This document shows positions 1 through 10,273 of a DNA stretch of 64,000 nt, piece by piece (position 1 is the stretch's first letter; every line of letters begins with the position of its first letter). Under the pieces are notes generated by a model. The model worked only from the letters and a program-made list of their open reading frames with translations. It ran no database searches and was not told where the DNA came from. Source of the stretch: Betaproteobacteria bacterium. Lineage in GTDB: Bacteria > Pseudomonadota > Gammaproteobacteria > Burkholderiales > Burkholderiaceae_D. A program made the position numbers and the translations under genes. The DNA is taken from positions 1 through 64,000 of the forward strand of contig JANXTA010000009.1 of assembly GCA_025356395.1 (NCBI GenBank), given 5' to 3'.

Positions 1-837
1 GCGCATCCGCAAAGCGACCTCGTCATCGAGGTCCGCGAGGTGCGGGGCATCGGCGAGATCCCGATCAAGAAACTGCCCGCGCGCGTGGCGAGCCTGACGC
101 GCGCCGCGCCGGACGTCGCCATCGTGAAGCTGCAGCTGCCCGCCGCCGAGCGCCTGCAGTACCTGCCCGGCCAGTACGTCGAGATCCTGCTCAAGGACGG
201 ACGTCGGCGCGCGTATTCGATGGCCGGTGCACCTGGCCTCGTCGACCAAATTGAACTGCACATCCGCCACATGCCCGGCGGTGTGTTCAGCGATCACGTG
301 TTCGGTGCCGGCGCCACGCAGATGAAGGAGCGCGACATCCTGCGTTTTGAAGGCCCGCTCGGTTCGTTCTTCCTGCGCGACGACAGTACGAAGCCGATCG
401 TCATGGTCGCGAGCGGCACCGGCTTCGCGCCGATCAAGGCGATCGTCGAGTACGCCGTGCTGAAGGCGATCGATCGTCCCATCACGCTGTACTGGGGCGG
501 GCGCCGTCCGCACGATCTCTACCTCGATGAACTGGCACGCGGCTGGGAGAACGCCCTGCCATCGTTCCGTTACGTGCCCGTGGTCTCGGATGCGCAGGCC
601 GACGATGCGTGGAAGGGCCGTACCGGGTTCGTGCACCGTGCAGTGATGGAGGATTTCGATGATCTCTCGGGGCATCAGGTCTATGCCTGCGGCGCGCCGG
701 TCGTGATCAATGCCGCGCGGTGCGAATACACCGCGGAGCGCGCTTTGCCGGAAGAGGAGTTCTACGCCGATGCTTTCACGACGGCGGCGGATCCGGTGGC
801 GGCGCCAGCGGTAGCGAGCAGTTCGCTCGCGGCATGA
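1..837 (+). CDS. NAD(P)H-flavin/ferredoxin-type reductase, CDP-6-deoxy-delta-3,4-glucoseen reductase-like; 5' end lies outside the window
   Basis: Frame 1 is open from base 1 (AHPQSDLVIEVREV...), so the ORF-track start at 40 is probably internal. FAD-binding RRAYSMAGAP and NAD-binding VMVASGTGFAPIKAI...LYWGGRRPHDLY motifs. Confidence 0.85.
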   Translation, partial: AHPQSDLVIEVREVRGIGEIPIKKLPARVASLTRAAPDVAIVKLQLPAAERLQYLPGQYVEILLKDGRRRAYSMAGAPGLVDQIELHIRHMPGGVFSDHVFGAGATQMKERDILRFEGPLGSFFLRDDSTKPIVMVASGTGFAPIKAIVEYAVLKAIDRPITLYWGGRRPHDLYLDELARGWENALPSFRYVPVVSDAQADDAWKGRTGFVHRAVMEDFDDLSGHQVYACGAPVVINAARCEYTAERALPEEEFYADAFTTAADPVAAPAVASSSLAA

Positions 838-875
838 GCCCGGTCAGCCCAGCGATTTTCCGAAGGATCGACCCC

Positions 876-2861
876 ATGTCTTTTCAACGCGTGAAGCCGT
901 TCGCGTGCAGCTTGGCGCTCGTGGTCTCGTGTTTACTTCCAGTCAGCGCCCAAGTGGTCGAGCAGGCTCCCGCGGCAGCCGCTCGACCCGGCCTTCCGCC
1001 GGTCGAGCGATTCTTCGGTCCACCGAGGTATTCCTCCTTCACCATTTCACCGGACGGCAAGCTGTTCGCGGCGATCGTGCCGGCTCTGGGTCGGCAGAAT
1101 ATCGCCTTGATCGACCTCGACAAGGGCACCGGCAAGCTTTTGAGTTCGTTCACGACCGAGGACGTCTACAGCTATCGGTGGATCGGCGACCGGACGCTCG
1201 AAGTCAGGACCGCCAATATCGAGGACGCCGGGGGCATCCGGATTCGCCGGATCGCGATGATCGACACCGATGGCCAACTCGTGCGCGACCTGCGCACCAT
1301 GGGCAATCGCGGGGCGGCGGCGATCCTGTCGACGCTCGATCGCAGCGGTGACGATCTCGTTGTCACTTCGTACGAGCGAAGCTACTCGAGCCTCGATGCA
1401 TTTCGTTACGCGCCGCGCACCAACCGCATGGAACTATTGACGCTCGAAAGTCCCGGGGACGTCACCCGGTTTGTCGCGGATCGTGCGGGTCAGGTGCGCG
1501 CGGCCGTCTCGGAATCGAAAGACGGGAAGCGCCGGCTCTTCTCGTATCGCCACGGCAACGACGACCAGTGGAAGGTGCTGCGGGACGAGCCGGTCGAGAG
1601 TGCGTCGCTCTTGCCGCTCTCGTTCGGCTTCGACAACAAGACGATGTACGTCCTGGCCACCGAGAAGTCGAACGGTGACCGACGCGCGATCTACGCCTTC
1701 GACCCCGAGACCAACCAACTTGGAGACAAGATCTACGAGAACAAGGCGATCGATGCTGGCGGCCTGGTGTTCGACGAGGTCCGCAAGGTGCCGATCGGAG
1801 TACTCGACGACTCGCGCGGCGGCGTGACGTGGTTCGACCCCGAGTGGAAGCGGCTGCAGGAATCGATCGACGCGGCGCTACCCGATACCCGCAACTTCAT
1901 GGCGTGGGCCCGCTACGACTCGTCGCGCATCATCGTACGGACCGAGTCGGACACGCAGCCGCCCATCTATTTCCTGCTTGATCGGACCACGCACAAGCTC
2001 GAAGAGGTTGCCGCGGCTTTCCCGTCTTTCGACGAGAAGGAATTGTCGGCTCGTCGTCTCGTCGGTTATGTCGCGCGGGACGGCCTGTCGATCCCGGCTC
2101 ATCTGACGATGCCCAAGCGTCCCGACGGCGCGAAGCCCCCGCTGATCGTGGATATCCACGGCGGCCCGTTCGTCCCGGCCAGCGGATTCGGTTACAGCCC
2201 CGTGGCGCAGTTCCTCGCATCGCGGGGGTATGCGGTCCTTCAGCCCGATTTTCGCGGGACGATTGGCTACGGACGCGCGTTCGAGCAGGCCGGCTGGAAA
2301 CAATGGGGCCTTGCGATGCAGGATGACGTGACCGACGGCGTCAAGTGGTTGATCGAATCCGGCAAGGTGGACCCCGATCGCGTCTGTCTGCTCGGCGGCA
2401 GCTACGGCGGTTACGCGACGCTCTGGGGCCTCGAGAAGGAGCCCGCCATGTTCCGCTGCGGCGTGGCCTACGTGGCGGTGTCGGACCTCGAGTTGCTGTT
2501 CGACGTGAACTGGTCCGATGTCAATCGCGGTGACCTGGATAACAGCTCGAAGAACTTCTATATCCGGACGATCGGCGACCCCGATAAGGATCGCGAGAAA
2601 TTGCGCGAAGTTTCGCCGCTGTACCACGTCGATCGTATCCAAGCGCCGTTGATGCTCGCGTACGGCGCTGCGGACATACGTGTGCCGTTGATTCACGGCA
2701 ACCGGATGCGCAGCGCGCTCGAGCGGAACAACAAGGCCTACGAGTGGGTGGTCTACAACGACGAGGGCCATGGGTTCAACAAGCTCGAGAACAAGGTCGA
2801 CTTCTATCGGCGCATCGACGCCTTCCTCGCGAAGAACCTCGCGCCGCGTACGGCTCGATAA
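876..2861 (+). CDS. S9 family peptidase (prolyl oligopeptidase-like alpha/beta hydrolase), secreted, copy 1
   Basis: In-frame ATG at 876 gives signal peptide MSFQRVKPFACSLALVVSCLLPVSA; catalytic GGSYGGYATLWGL, YGAADIRVPL and DEGHGF motifs. The ORF-track start at 720 overlaps the upstream gene. Confidence 0.88.
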   Translation: MSFQRVKPFACSLALVVSCLLPVSAQVVEQAPAAAARPGLPPVERFFGPPRYSSFTISPDGKLFAAIVPALGRQNIALIDLDKGTGKLLSSFTTEDVYSYRWIGDRTLEVRTANIEDAGGIRIRRIAMIDTDGQLVRDLRTMGNRGAAAILSTLDRSGDDLVVTSYERSYSSLDAFRYAPRTNRMELLTLESPGDVTRFVADRAGQVRAAVSESKDGKRRLFSYRHGNDDQWKVLRDEPVESASLLPLSFGFDNKTMYVLATEKSNGDRRAIYAFDPETNQLGDKIYENKAIDAGGLVFDEVRKVPIGVLDDSRGGVTWFDPEWKRLQESIDAALPDTRNFMAWARYDSSRIIVRTESDTQPPIYFLLDRTTHKLEEVAAAFPSFDEKELSARRLVGYVARDGLSIPAHLTMPKRPDGAKPPLIVDIHGGPFVPASGFGYSPVAQFLASRGYAVLQPDFRGTIGYGRAFEQAGWKQWGLAMQDDVTDGVKWLIESGKVDPDRVCLLGGSYGGYATLWGLEKEPAMFRCGVAYVAVSDLELLFDVNWSDVNRGDLDNSSKNFYIRTIGDPDKDREKLREVSPLYHVDRIQAPLMLAYGAADIRVPLIHGNRMRSALERNNKAYEWVVYNDEGHGFNKLENKVDFYRRIDAFLAKNLAPRTAR

Positions 2862-2922
2862 CCCCGTCAGCGATCGAAGGGCCGGTTCAGTACAAGCCGC
2901 CGGTCCGTCAAGGAGATCACGC

Positions 2923-4932
2923 ATGTCTGGAAAATGGTTGGTGGCTGCGCTGTTGTGCAGCCTCACGGGTGTCGCAGCGGCCCAGGCCACCGACGCGACC
3001 ACGTCCGTCGTCGCTCCCCGCGCCGGCTTCCGTCCCGTCGAGGACTTTCTCAAGAAGCCGCAGTACAGCAAGCTCAGCCTGTCGCCGGACGGCAAGCTGC
3101 TTGCTGCGCTCGTGCCGCTCAACGGCAGGCTCAACCTCGCGTTGATCGATCTCGACAAGGGCAGCGCGACGACCTTGACCGCGCTGCGCGATCAGGACGT
3201 CTATCAATACCGCTGGATCGGCGACGAGCGGCTCGAGGTGCAGACCGCCAACCTGAACGAGGTCGCCCGGCTCACCGAATTGAAGCAGGACAAGCTGCTC
3301 GACACGAGCGGTCGCGTGATCCGCGACATGGACAAGGGCTGGGACTATCAACCGCCACGCATCATCGCGGTCCTAGATCGAGCCGGCGACGACCTGCTGG
3401 TCGAGAGCCGGATGCGCAACGCACGCAGCCTCGACGTGTGGCGCTACAACGCACGCACCAACGCCAAGGAATTGCTCACGGCCGACTCGCCGGGCGACGT
3501 TGAGCGCTTCGTCGCAGACCGTGCAGGACAGGTCCGCATCGCCATCTCGGTGCCGCGTGGCGGCACGCGCTCGCTGCTTTACTACCGGCGCGACAATGCC
3601 TCGAAGTGGAAACTGCTGCGCGACGATCTCGCCGAAGAGGATCCGATCCACCCGATCGACTTCGGCTTCGACAACAAGACGCTCTACGTCCTCGCGCGCG
3701 GCAGCGACAAGGGTGGGCTGCTGGACGTTCATACCTACGATGTCGAGACCAACCAGTTGGGCGAGCGGCTGAGTTCAATGCAGGGCGTCGATGCCAGCAG
3801 CCTGCTGTTCGACTGGGTGAAACAGATACCCGTAGGCGTTCGCGACGGCTCGCGCGATGCGGTCTCCTGGATCGACGCAGCATGGAAGAGCGTGCAGTCT
3901 TCGATCGACACCGCACTGCCCGGTACCCGAAACACGCTGACCTGGGGACGCTACGAGCCGAGCCGCATCCTGGTCGCGACCGAGTCGGCGAGCCAGCCGC
4001 CGATCTTCTACCTGTTCGACCGCAGGAACGGCCGCATGCAGGAGGTCGTCTCAGCCTATCCCTGGCTGAAGGAGAAGGACCTGTCGGCGCGCGAGTTCGT
4101 GCGCTACCAGGCGCGCGACGGACTTTCGATTCCGGCTTACCTGACGATGCCGCGCCATCCCGATGGCGCCAAGCCGCCGTTGATCGTGGATATCCACGGC
4201 GGCCCCTTCGTGCGGACGGAAGGATTCGGCTTCAACTCCGATGCGCAGCTGTTCGCGTCACGTGGCTACGCCGTGCTTCAACCCGATTTCCGCGGGACGC
4301 AGGGCTACGGAGACGCCTTCTTCAAGGCAGGATTCCGGCAGTGGGGCCTCGCCATGCAGGACGACGTCACCGACGGCGTCAAGTGGCTGATCGAGACCGG
4401 CAAGGTGGATGCCGATCGGGTCTGCCTGTTCGGTGCGAGCTACGGGGGTTACGCGACGCTGTGGGGCCTCGAGAAGGAGCCGCAGATGTTCCGTTGCGGC
4501 GTCGCCCAGGTCGCCGTCTCGGACCTTGAACTGATGTTCGACGTCAGCTGGTCTGACTTCATGCAGGCCGAGCGCGGTGGCGACACTACCAACTCACTGA
4601 TCCGGAGGATCGGCGACCCCTCCACGGACCGAGAGAAGATGCGTGCCGTCTCCCCGGTCTATCACACCGAGCGCATCCAGGCGCCGGTCCTGCTGGCCTA
4701 TGGCGCGTCCGATCGGCGCGTGCCGCTGGTGCACGGCAAGGCGATGCGCAGCGCGCTCGAAAAGTACGGCAAGTCCTACGAATGGCTGGTCTACGACGAC
4801 GAGGGTCACGGCTTCTACAAGGATGAGAACAACTTCGACTTCTATCGAAGGGTCGACGCGTTTCTCGCGAAGAACCTCGCACCGCGGCCACCCTCGACCA
4901 CGACCGCAGCCACGACGACAAAGGCTCCATGA
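2923..4932 (+). CDS. S9 family peptidase, copy 2 (tandem paralog)
   Basis: ATG at 2923 with signal peptide MSGKWLVAALLCSLTGVAAA; GASYGGYATLWGL, YGASDRRVPL, DEGHGF. Full-length similarity to 876..2861. Confidence 0.88.
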   Translation: MSGKWLVAALLCSLTGVAAAQATDATTSVVAPRAGFRPVEDFLKKPQYSKLSLSPDGKLLAALVPLNGRLNLALIDLDKGSATTLTALRDQDVYQYRWIGDERLEVQTANLNEVARLTELKQDKLLDTSGRVIRDMDKGWDYQPPRIIAVLDRAGDDLLVESRMRNARSLDVWRYNARTNAKELLTADSPGDVERFVADRAGQVRIAISVPRGGTRSLLYYRRDNASKWKLLRDDLAEEDPIHPIDFGFDNKTLYVLARGSDKGGLLDVHTYDVETNQLGERLSSMQGVDASSLLFDWVKQIPVGVRDGSRDAVSWIDAAWKSVQSSIDTALPGTRNTLTWGRYEPSRILVATESASQPPIFYLFDRRNGRMQEVVSAYPWLKEKDLSAREFVRYQARDGLSIPAYLTMPRHPDGAKPPLIVDIHGGPFVRTEGFGFNSDAQLFASRGYAVLQPDFRGTQGYGDAFFKAGFRQWGLAMQDDVTDGVKWLIETGKVDADRVCLFGASYGGYATLWGLEKEPQMFRCGVAQVAVSDLELMFDVSWSDFMQAERGGDTTNSLIRRIGDPSTDREKMRAVSPVYHTERIQAPVLLAYGASDRRVPLVHGKAMRSALEKYGKSYEWLVYDDEGHGFYKDENNFDFYRRVDAFLAKNLAPRPPSTTTAATTTKAP

Positions 4933-4988
4933 CCGACGTCGTTCGAACGATCGCGGCCGCATCCGTCCCGACCCCGGAGTGACGCCTC

Positions 4989-5606
4989 GTGTACGTTCCG
5001 AAGCACTTCGCGCACGACGATCACGCCGACCTGCTCGCCGTGATGCGCGAGCACGCGTTCGCGACCCTGTTCGCGAGCGTCGACGGCGAGCCCTTCGCGA
5101 CGCACGCGCCGGTGCGCGTCGAACGCGCGGCCGACGGCACGCTCCGGATCGAGGGTCACGTGGCGACGATGAATCCCCACGCGAGGTCGCTGGCCGGCGC
5201 GCGCACGATGGTCATCTTCCAGGGACCGCACACCTACATCTCCCCCACGCTGTATCGCTCGCCGGGTCGAGTGCCGACGTGGAACTACATCGCGGTGCAC
5301 GCGATCGGGACGACGCGGACGATCGACGACCTTGCCGACAAGCACGCGTTGCTGATGCGTCTCATCGCCAACCACGAGCCGGGCTTCAACGCGACCTTCG
5401 AACAGTTCGACGCGCGGCATCGCGATGCGCTGCTGTCGGCCATCACGGGCTTCGAGATCGTCGTCGACAAGCTCGAAGGGAAGTTCAAGCTCGGGCAGAA
5501 CCGCCTGGCCGACAACGTCGCCGACATGCAGGCCGTCCACGAAGAAGGCGATGCCGATCGACGCGCCATCGCGCAGTGGATGAAGCGCCTCGGATACTGG
5601 AGCTGA
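4989..5606 (+). CDS. PaiB-like FMN-binding negative transcriptional regulator family protein
   Basis: GTG start; MYVPKHFAHDDHADLLAVMREHAFATLF..., FQGPHTYISPTLY, VPTWNYIAVHAIG are typical of PaiB. Confidence 0.88.
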   Translation: MYVPKHFAHDDHADLLAVMREHAFATLFASVDGEPFATHAPVRVERAADGTLRIEGHVATMNPHARSLAGARTMVIFQGPHTYISPTLYRSPGRVPTWNYIAVHAIGTTRTIDDLADKHALLMRLIANHEPGFNATFEQFDARHRDALLSAITGFEIVVDKLEGKFKLGQNRLADNVADMQAVHEEGDADRRAIAQWMKRLGYWS

Positions 5607-5618
5607 CGCGACGGTCGC

Positions 5619-6326
5619 TCAGCGTCCGATGCTTTTGCGCATGGCCCAGCGCCTGAGCGACCAGGCGATCACCAGCACGGCGACCGCGACACCGATCAGC
5701 GCGAACAGTCGCCCCCACCCCGGCTCGGCCAGCCACGCATCGAACTCGCTGGCCAGGCCCGCCATCACCGCGATCACCGGCAGGATGCCGATCGACGTGC
5801 CGAGGATGAAGTCCGCGAAGCCGATTCGCGATGCGCCGGCGATCACGTTCTGGACGGAATAGGGGATCGGCGTCAGCCGGACCAGCGCGACCGCGACGAA
5901 GCCGCGGCGTGCGAGCAGCCGGTTGAGGTTGTCGAGCCGCGAGCCGCCGCGTTTCGCGAGCCATTGGTCCACCGTGCCGCGTGCGCCGAAGCGCCCAATT
6001 GCATACACGACGCTTCCGTTGACCATCATTCCGGCGAAGGCATACAGGGTGCCGGGCCAGACGCCGAAGAGCAGGACCGTCGCGCCGATCACGAGCGTTC
6101 CGGGCGCGGCCATCAAGCCCGCGACGACGTGGAACGCGATCACTACCATGGGCGCCATCGGCCACGCCCGCACCTGCTGCTCGTAAGCGGCAAGCACGCG
6201 CGGATCGAGGAGGTGCGACAGCGGTGTCACGGTCCATGCGATGGCCAGCGCGACCAGCACGACTGCGATCGCCGCGGCCGCAGAGACGCGCGTGCGGAAA
6301 ACGGGAGAGGACGGTGAAGCCGGCAT
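5619..6326 (-). CDS. TVP38/TMEM64 (VTT domain) membrane protein
   Basis: Multiple TM segments; GARGTVDQWLAKRGG...RGFVAVALVRLTPIPYSVQNVIAGASRI matches the VTT core. Confidence 0.85.
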   Translation of the reverse strand: MPASPSSPVFRTRVSAAAAIAVVLVALAIAWTVTPLSHLLDPRVLAAYEQQVRAWPMAPMVVIAFHVVAGLMAAPGTLVIGATVLLFGVWPGTLYAFAGMMVNGSVVYAIGRFGARGTVDQWLAKRGGSRLDNLNRLLARRGFVAVALVRLTPIPYSVQNVIAGASRIGFADFILGTSIGILPVIAVMAGLASEFDAWLAEPGWGRLFALIGVAVAVLVIAWSLRRWAMRKSIGR

Positions 6327-6367
6327 CGCCGAAGTCTATCCGCCCGGAGCGCGGGCTCCGGACCGGC

Positions 6368-7107
6368 CTATTCGCCGAGGTAGGCGGCGCGTACCTTCGG
6401 ATCGTCGAGCATCGTCGACGCGGTGCCGGTCATCGTGATCAGGCCCGACTCCATCACGTAGCCGCGGTCGGCGGCCTGCAACGCGAGCCGCGCGTTCTGC
6501 TCGACTAGCAGGATGGTCATGCCCTGCGAACGGATGTCGCGCACGACCTCGAAGATCTTCTCGACCATGATCGGCGACAGGCCCATCGACGGCTCGTCGA
6601 GCAGCAGCAGCTTGGGGTGGCCCATCAGTGCGCGCGCCATCGCCAGCATCTGCTGCTCACCGCCGGACATCGTGCCGGCGAGCTGCGCGGCGCGCTCCTT
6701 CAGCCGCGGGAAGGTGACGAACATGCGCTCGATGTCGGCCTTGATCCCGGCCTCGTCGGTGCGCACGTACGCGCCCATGCGGAGGTTCTCGACGATCGTC
6801 ATGCGCGAGAACACGCCACGGCCTTCCGGGACCATCGCCAGCCCCTGTTCCAGCAGCTTGAAGGTCGGCATCCCGGCGAGACTTGCGCCGAGATAGCGGA
6901 TCTCGCCGCCGGCCGGTTGCAGCAGGCCGGTGATGGCCTTGAGCGTCGTGGTCTTGCCGGCGCCGTTGGCGCCGATCAGCGTGACCAGCTCGCCCACCCG
7001 GATCTCGAGGTCGATGCCCTTGACAGCCTTGATGCCGCCGTAGTTGACCTTGAGCCCCTGGATCGCGAGCATCGTCTCCGCGAGTGCCGGCTTGAGGACG
7101 GCGGCCA

Positions 7108-7108
<1 letters not shown>
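6368..7108 (-). CDS. livF: Branched-chain amino acid ABC transporter ATP-binding protein LivF
   Basis: Walker A GANGAGKTT, signature MSGGEQQMLA, Walker B LLLLDEPSMGLSP; last gene of the livHMGF order. Confidence 0.92.
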
Positions 7109-7932
<824 letters not shown>

Positions 7933-7934
7933 GG

Positions 7935-9161
7935 TCAGGCTCCTTCGGCCGCGGCGCGCTTGGCCTTGATGCCGCCGAGCCCCTTGCCGTGTTCGGGCGC
8001 GGGCCACAGTCCCGCCGGTTTGAGCAGCATGACACCGACCATCGCGAGCCCGTACAGCAGCTGGCGGATCACCTCGGCATCGACCAGCACGTGCCCGAAC
8101 AGCTTCTCCTGCACCGGCACCGCGATGTGCCGCAGCACCTCGGGGAAGGCCGCCAGCAGAACGCCGCCGAGCACGACACCGGGGATGTGTCCCATGCCGC
8201 CGAGCACCACCATCGCCAGGACGACGATCGACTGCAGCAGCCCGAACGACTCGGGCGACACGAAGCCCTGGAACGCCGCGAACATCGTGCCCGACACGCC
8301 GCCGAACGACGCGCCCATCGCGAACGCGAGCAGCTTGACGTTGCGCGTGTTGATGCCCATCGCCTTGGCCGCCACCTCGTCCTCGCGGATCGCGACCCAC
8401 GCGCGGCCGATGCGCGAGTTCTGCAGTCGCAGCGAGAAGAAGACGATGACGACGACCAGCGCGAGGAACAGGAAGTAATAGAGCTGCACCACCGAGAACG
8501 AGTAGCCGAGGATGACCGCGGGCTCGCCGAACGAGACGCCGCCGATCGAGACCGGATCGATCTTCAGGATGCCCTTCGGCCCGTTGGTGATGTTGACGGG
8601 CGAGTTCAGGTTGTTCATGAAGATACGGATGATCTCGCCAAACCCGAGCGTGACGATCGCCAGGTAGTCGCCGCGCAGCTTCAGCGTCGGGGCGCCGAGG
8701 ATGATGCCGAAGGTCCCCGCAACCAGGGCGCCGAGCGGCACGATCACCCACACCGGCAAGTGGATGCCGTGTGCGGTCACGTTGGCGCCGAACAGGTTGA
8801 CCAGCCACGCGCCGAGTTGCGGATAGGTGTCGACGAAGGACTGCAGCACGATCGCGAACTGCGGCGACGCGAGCAGCGCCGCCATGTACGCGCCGACCGC
8901 GTAGAACGCGATGTAGCCGAGGTCGAGCAGGCCGGCGAAGCCCACGACGATGTTCAGCCCCAGCGCCAACATGATGTACAGCAGCGCGAGGTCGAGGATG
9001 CGCACCCACGAGTCGCCGCCCGCGTGCGCCGCGAAGAAGGGCGCGATCAGCAGCACGACGACCAGCAGCGCCATGCCCTTGTAGGCCTTCGGGCTCGGCG
9101 CGCCCAGCGGCAGCGCCGGATCGATCTCCACGTCGTGCGAGGACGAAGACTGCATGCTCAT
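7935..9161 (-). CDS. livM: Branched-chain amino acid ABC transporter permease LivM
   Basis: In-frame ATG at 9161 (MSMQSSSSHDVEID...); ALGLNIVVGFAGLLDLGYIAFYAVGAY permease signature. Start overlaps livH stop. Confidence 0.92.
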   Translation of the reverse strand: MSMQSSSSHDVEIDPALPLGAPSPKAYKGMALLVVVLLIAPFFAAHAGGDSWVRILDLALLYIMLALGLNIVVGFAGLLDLGYIAFYAVGAYMAALLASPQFAIVLQSFVDTYPQLGAWLVNLFGANVTAHGIHLPVWVIVPLGALVAGTFGIILGAPTLKLRGDYLAIVTLGFGEIIRIFMNNLNSPVNITNGPKGILKIDPVSIGGVSFGEPAVILGYSFSVVQLYYFLFLALVVVIVFFSLRLQNSRIGRAWVAIREDEVAAKAMGINTRNVKLLAFAMGASFGGVSGTMFAAFQGFVSPESFGLLQSIVVLAMVVLGGMGHIPGVVLGGVLLAAFPEVLRHIAVPVQEKLFGHVLVDAEVIRQLLYGLAMVGVMLLKPAGLWPAPEHGKGLGGIKAKRAAAEGA

Positions 9162-10087
9162 GCGCGGTCCGCCACGCGTTCGCCCATGATCCCCGAGGGC
9201 CTGAGCGTCAGCACGATGATGAGCACGATGAACGCGAAGATGTCCTGGTAGTCGCTGCCGAGGAAGCCGTGCGTGACGTCGCCGATGTAGCCGGCCCCGA
9301 GCGCCTCGACGATGCCGAGGATCAGGCCGCCGACCATCGCGCCGTAGATGTTGCCGATGCCACCGAGCACCGCGGCGGTGAAGGCCTTCAGTCCGGGGAT
9401 GAAGCCCATGTAGAAGTGGGCGATGGAATAGTTGGCCGCGATCATCACGCCGGCCACGGCCGCCAGCGCGGCGCCGATCGCGAACGTGGCGACGATGACG
9501 CGATTCGAGTCGACGCCCATCAGGCTGGCGATGCGCGGATTCTCGGCGGTGGCCCGCATCGCGCGACCGAGCTTGGTCTTCTCCACCAGCAGCACGAGGC
9601 CGATCATCATCAGCGCCGCGACGATCAGGATCATGATCTGCGTCGGCGTGATCAGCGCCCCACCGATGTCGATGCCCGTGTTCGGCAGCAGCGGCGGGAA
9701 CACCTTGTAGTTGCGTCCGAAGATGATCATCGCGAGCGTCTGCAGAATGATCGACACGCCGATCGCGGTGATCAGCGGCGCGAGACGCGGCGCGTTGCGC
9801 AGCGGTCGATAAGCCACCCGCTCGATCGTCACGTTGACGATGATGCAGACCGGGATCGCGGCGATCAGGCCCGCCACCAGCAGCAGCGGTCCGGGGATGC
9901 CGGGCGCGACGGCGTGCAGCCCGGTGACCACCGCGTACGCGGTCAGCGCCCCGACCATCAACACGTCGCCGTGCGCGAAGTTGATCAGGTTGAGGATGCC
10001 GTACACCATCGTGTAGCCGAGGGCGATCAGCGCGTAGATGCTGCCGACGACGAGCCCGTTGAGGATCTGCTGAAAGAGGATTTCCAT
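9158..10087 (-). CDS. livH: Branched-chain amino acid ABC transporter permease LivH
   Basis: MEILFQQILNGLVVGSIYALIALGYTMVYGILNLINFAHGD, classical LivH start. Confidence 0.93.
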   Translation of the reverse strand: MEILFQQILNGLVVGSIYALIALGYTMVYGILNLINFAHGDVLMVGALTAYAVVTGLHAVAPGIPGPLLLVAGLIAAIPVCIIVNVTIERVAYRPLRNAPRLAPLITAIGVSIILQTLAMIIFGRNYKVFPPLLPNTGIDIGGALITPTQIMILIVAALMMIGLVLLVEKTKLGRAMRATAENPRIASLMGVDSNRVIVATFAIGAALAAVAGVMIAANYSIAHFYMGFIPGLKAFTAAVLGGIGNIYGAMVGGLILGIVEALGAGYIGDVTHGFLGSDYQDIFAFIVLIIVLTLRPSGIMGERVADRA

Positions 10088-10273
10088 CCATGGTCCCGCG
10101 CGGGGGCGGGGTCACTCCCTTCATTCAACGACTGCGGTCGGGTAGCGCGGCGGTCGGTTTCGACCTTTCGAACGACGCGGTGCGAATGCACTCGCGATCG
10201 TCCGGCGTGCAGACGCAATTGCCATGCCCAAGCGGAGAGCATGTTACAGGACGAAGTCCGGCGGAAAGGTCGT

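Noticed and set aside
7935-10124. Long reverse-strand ORFs 7108..9009 and 7935..10124 as large fusion proteins
   Set aside because: They are livG and livM with out-of-frame readings of neighbouring genes attached upstream; proper starts at 7932 and 9161 fit the overlapping operon layout.
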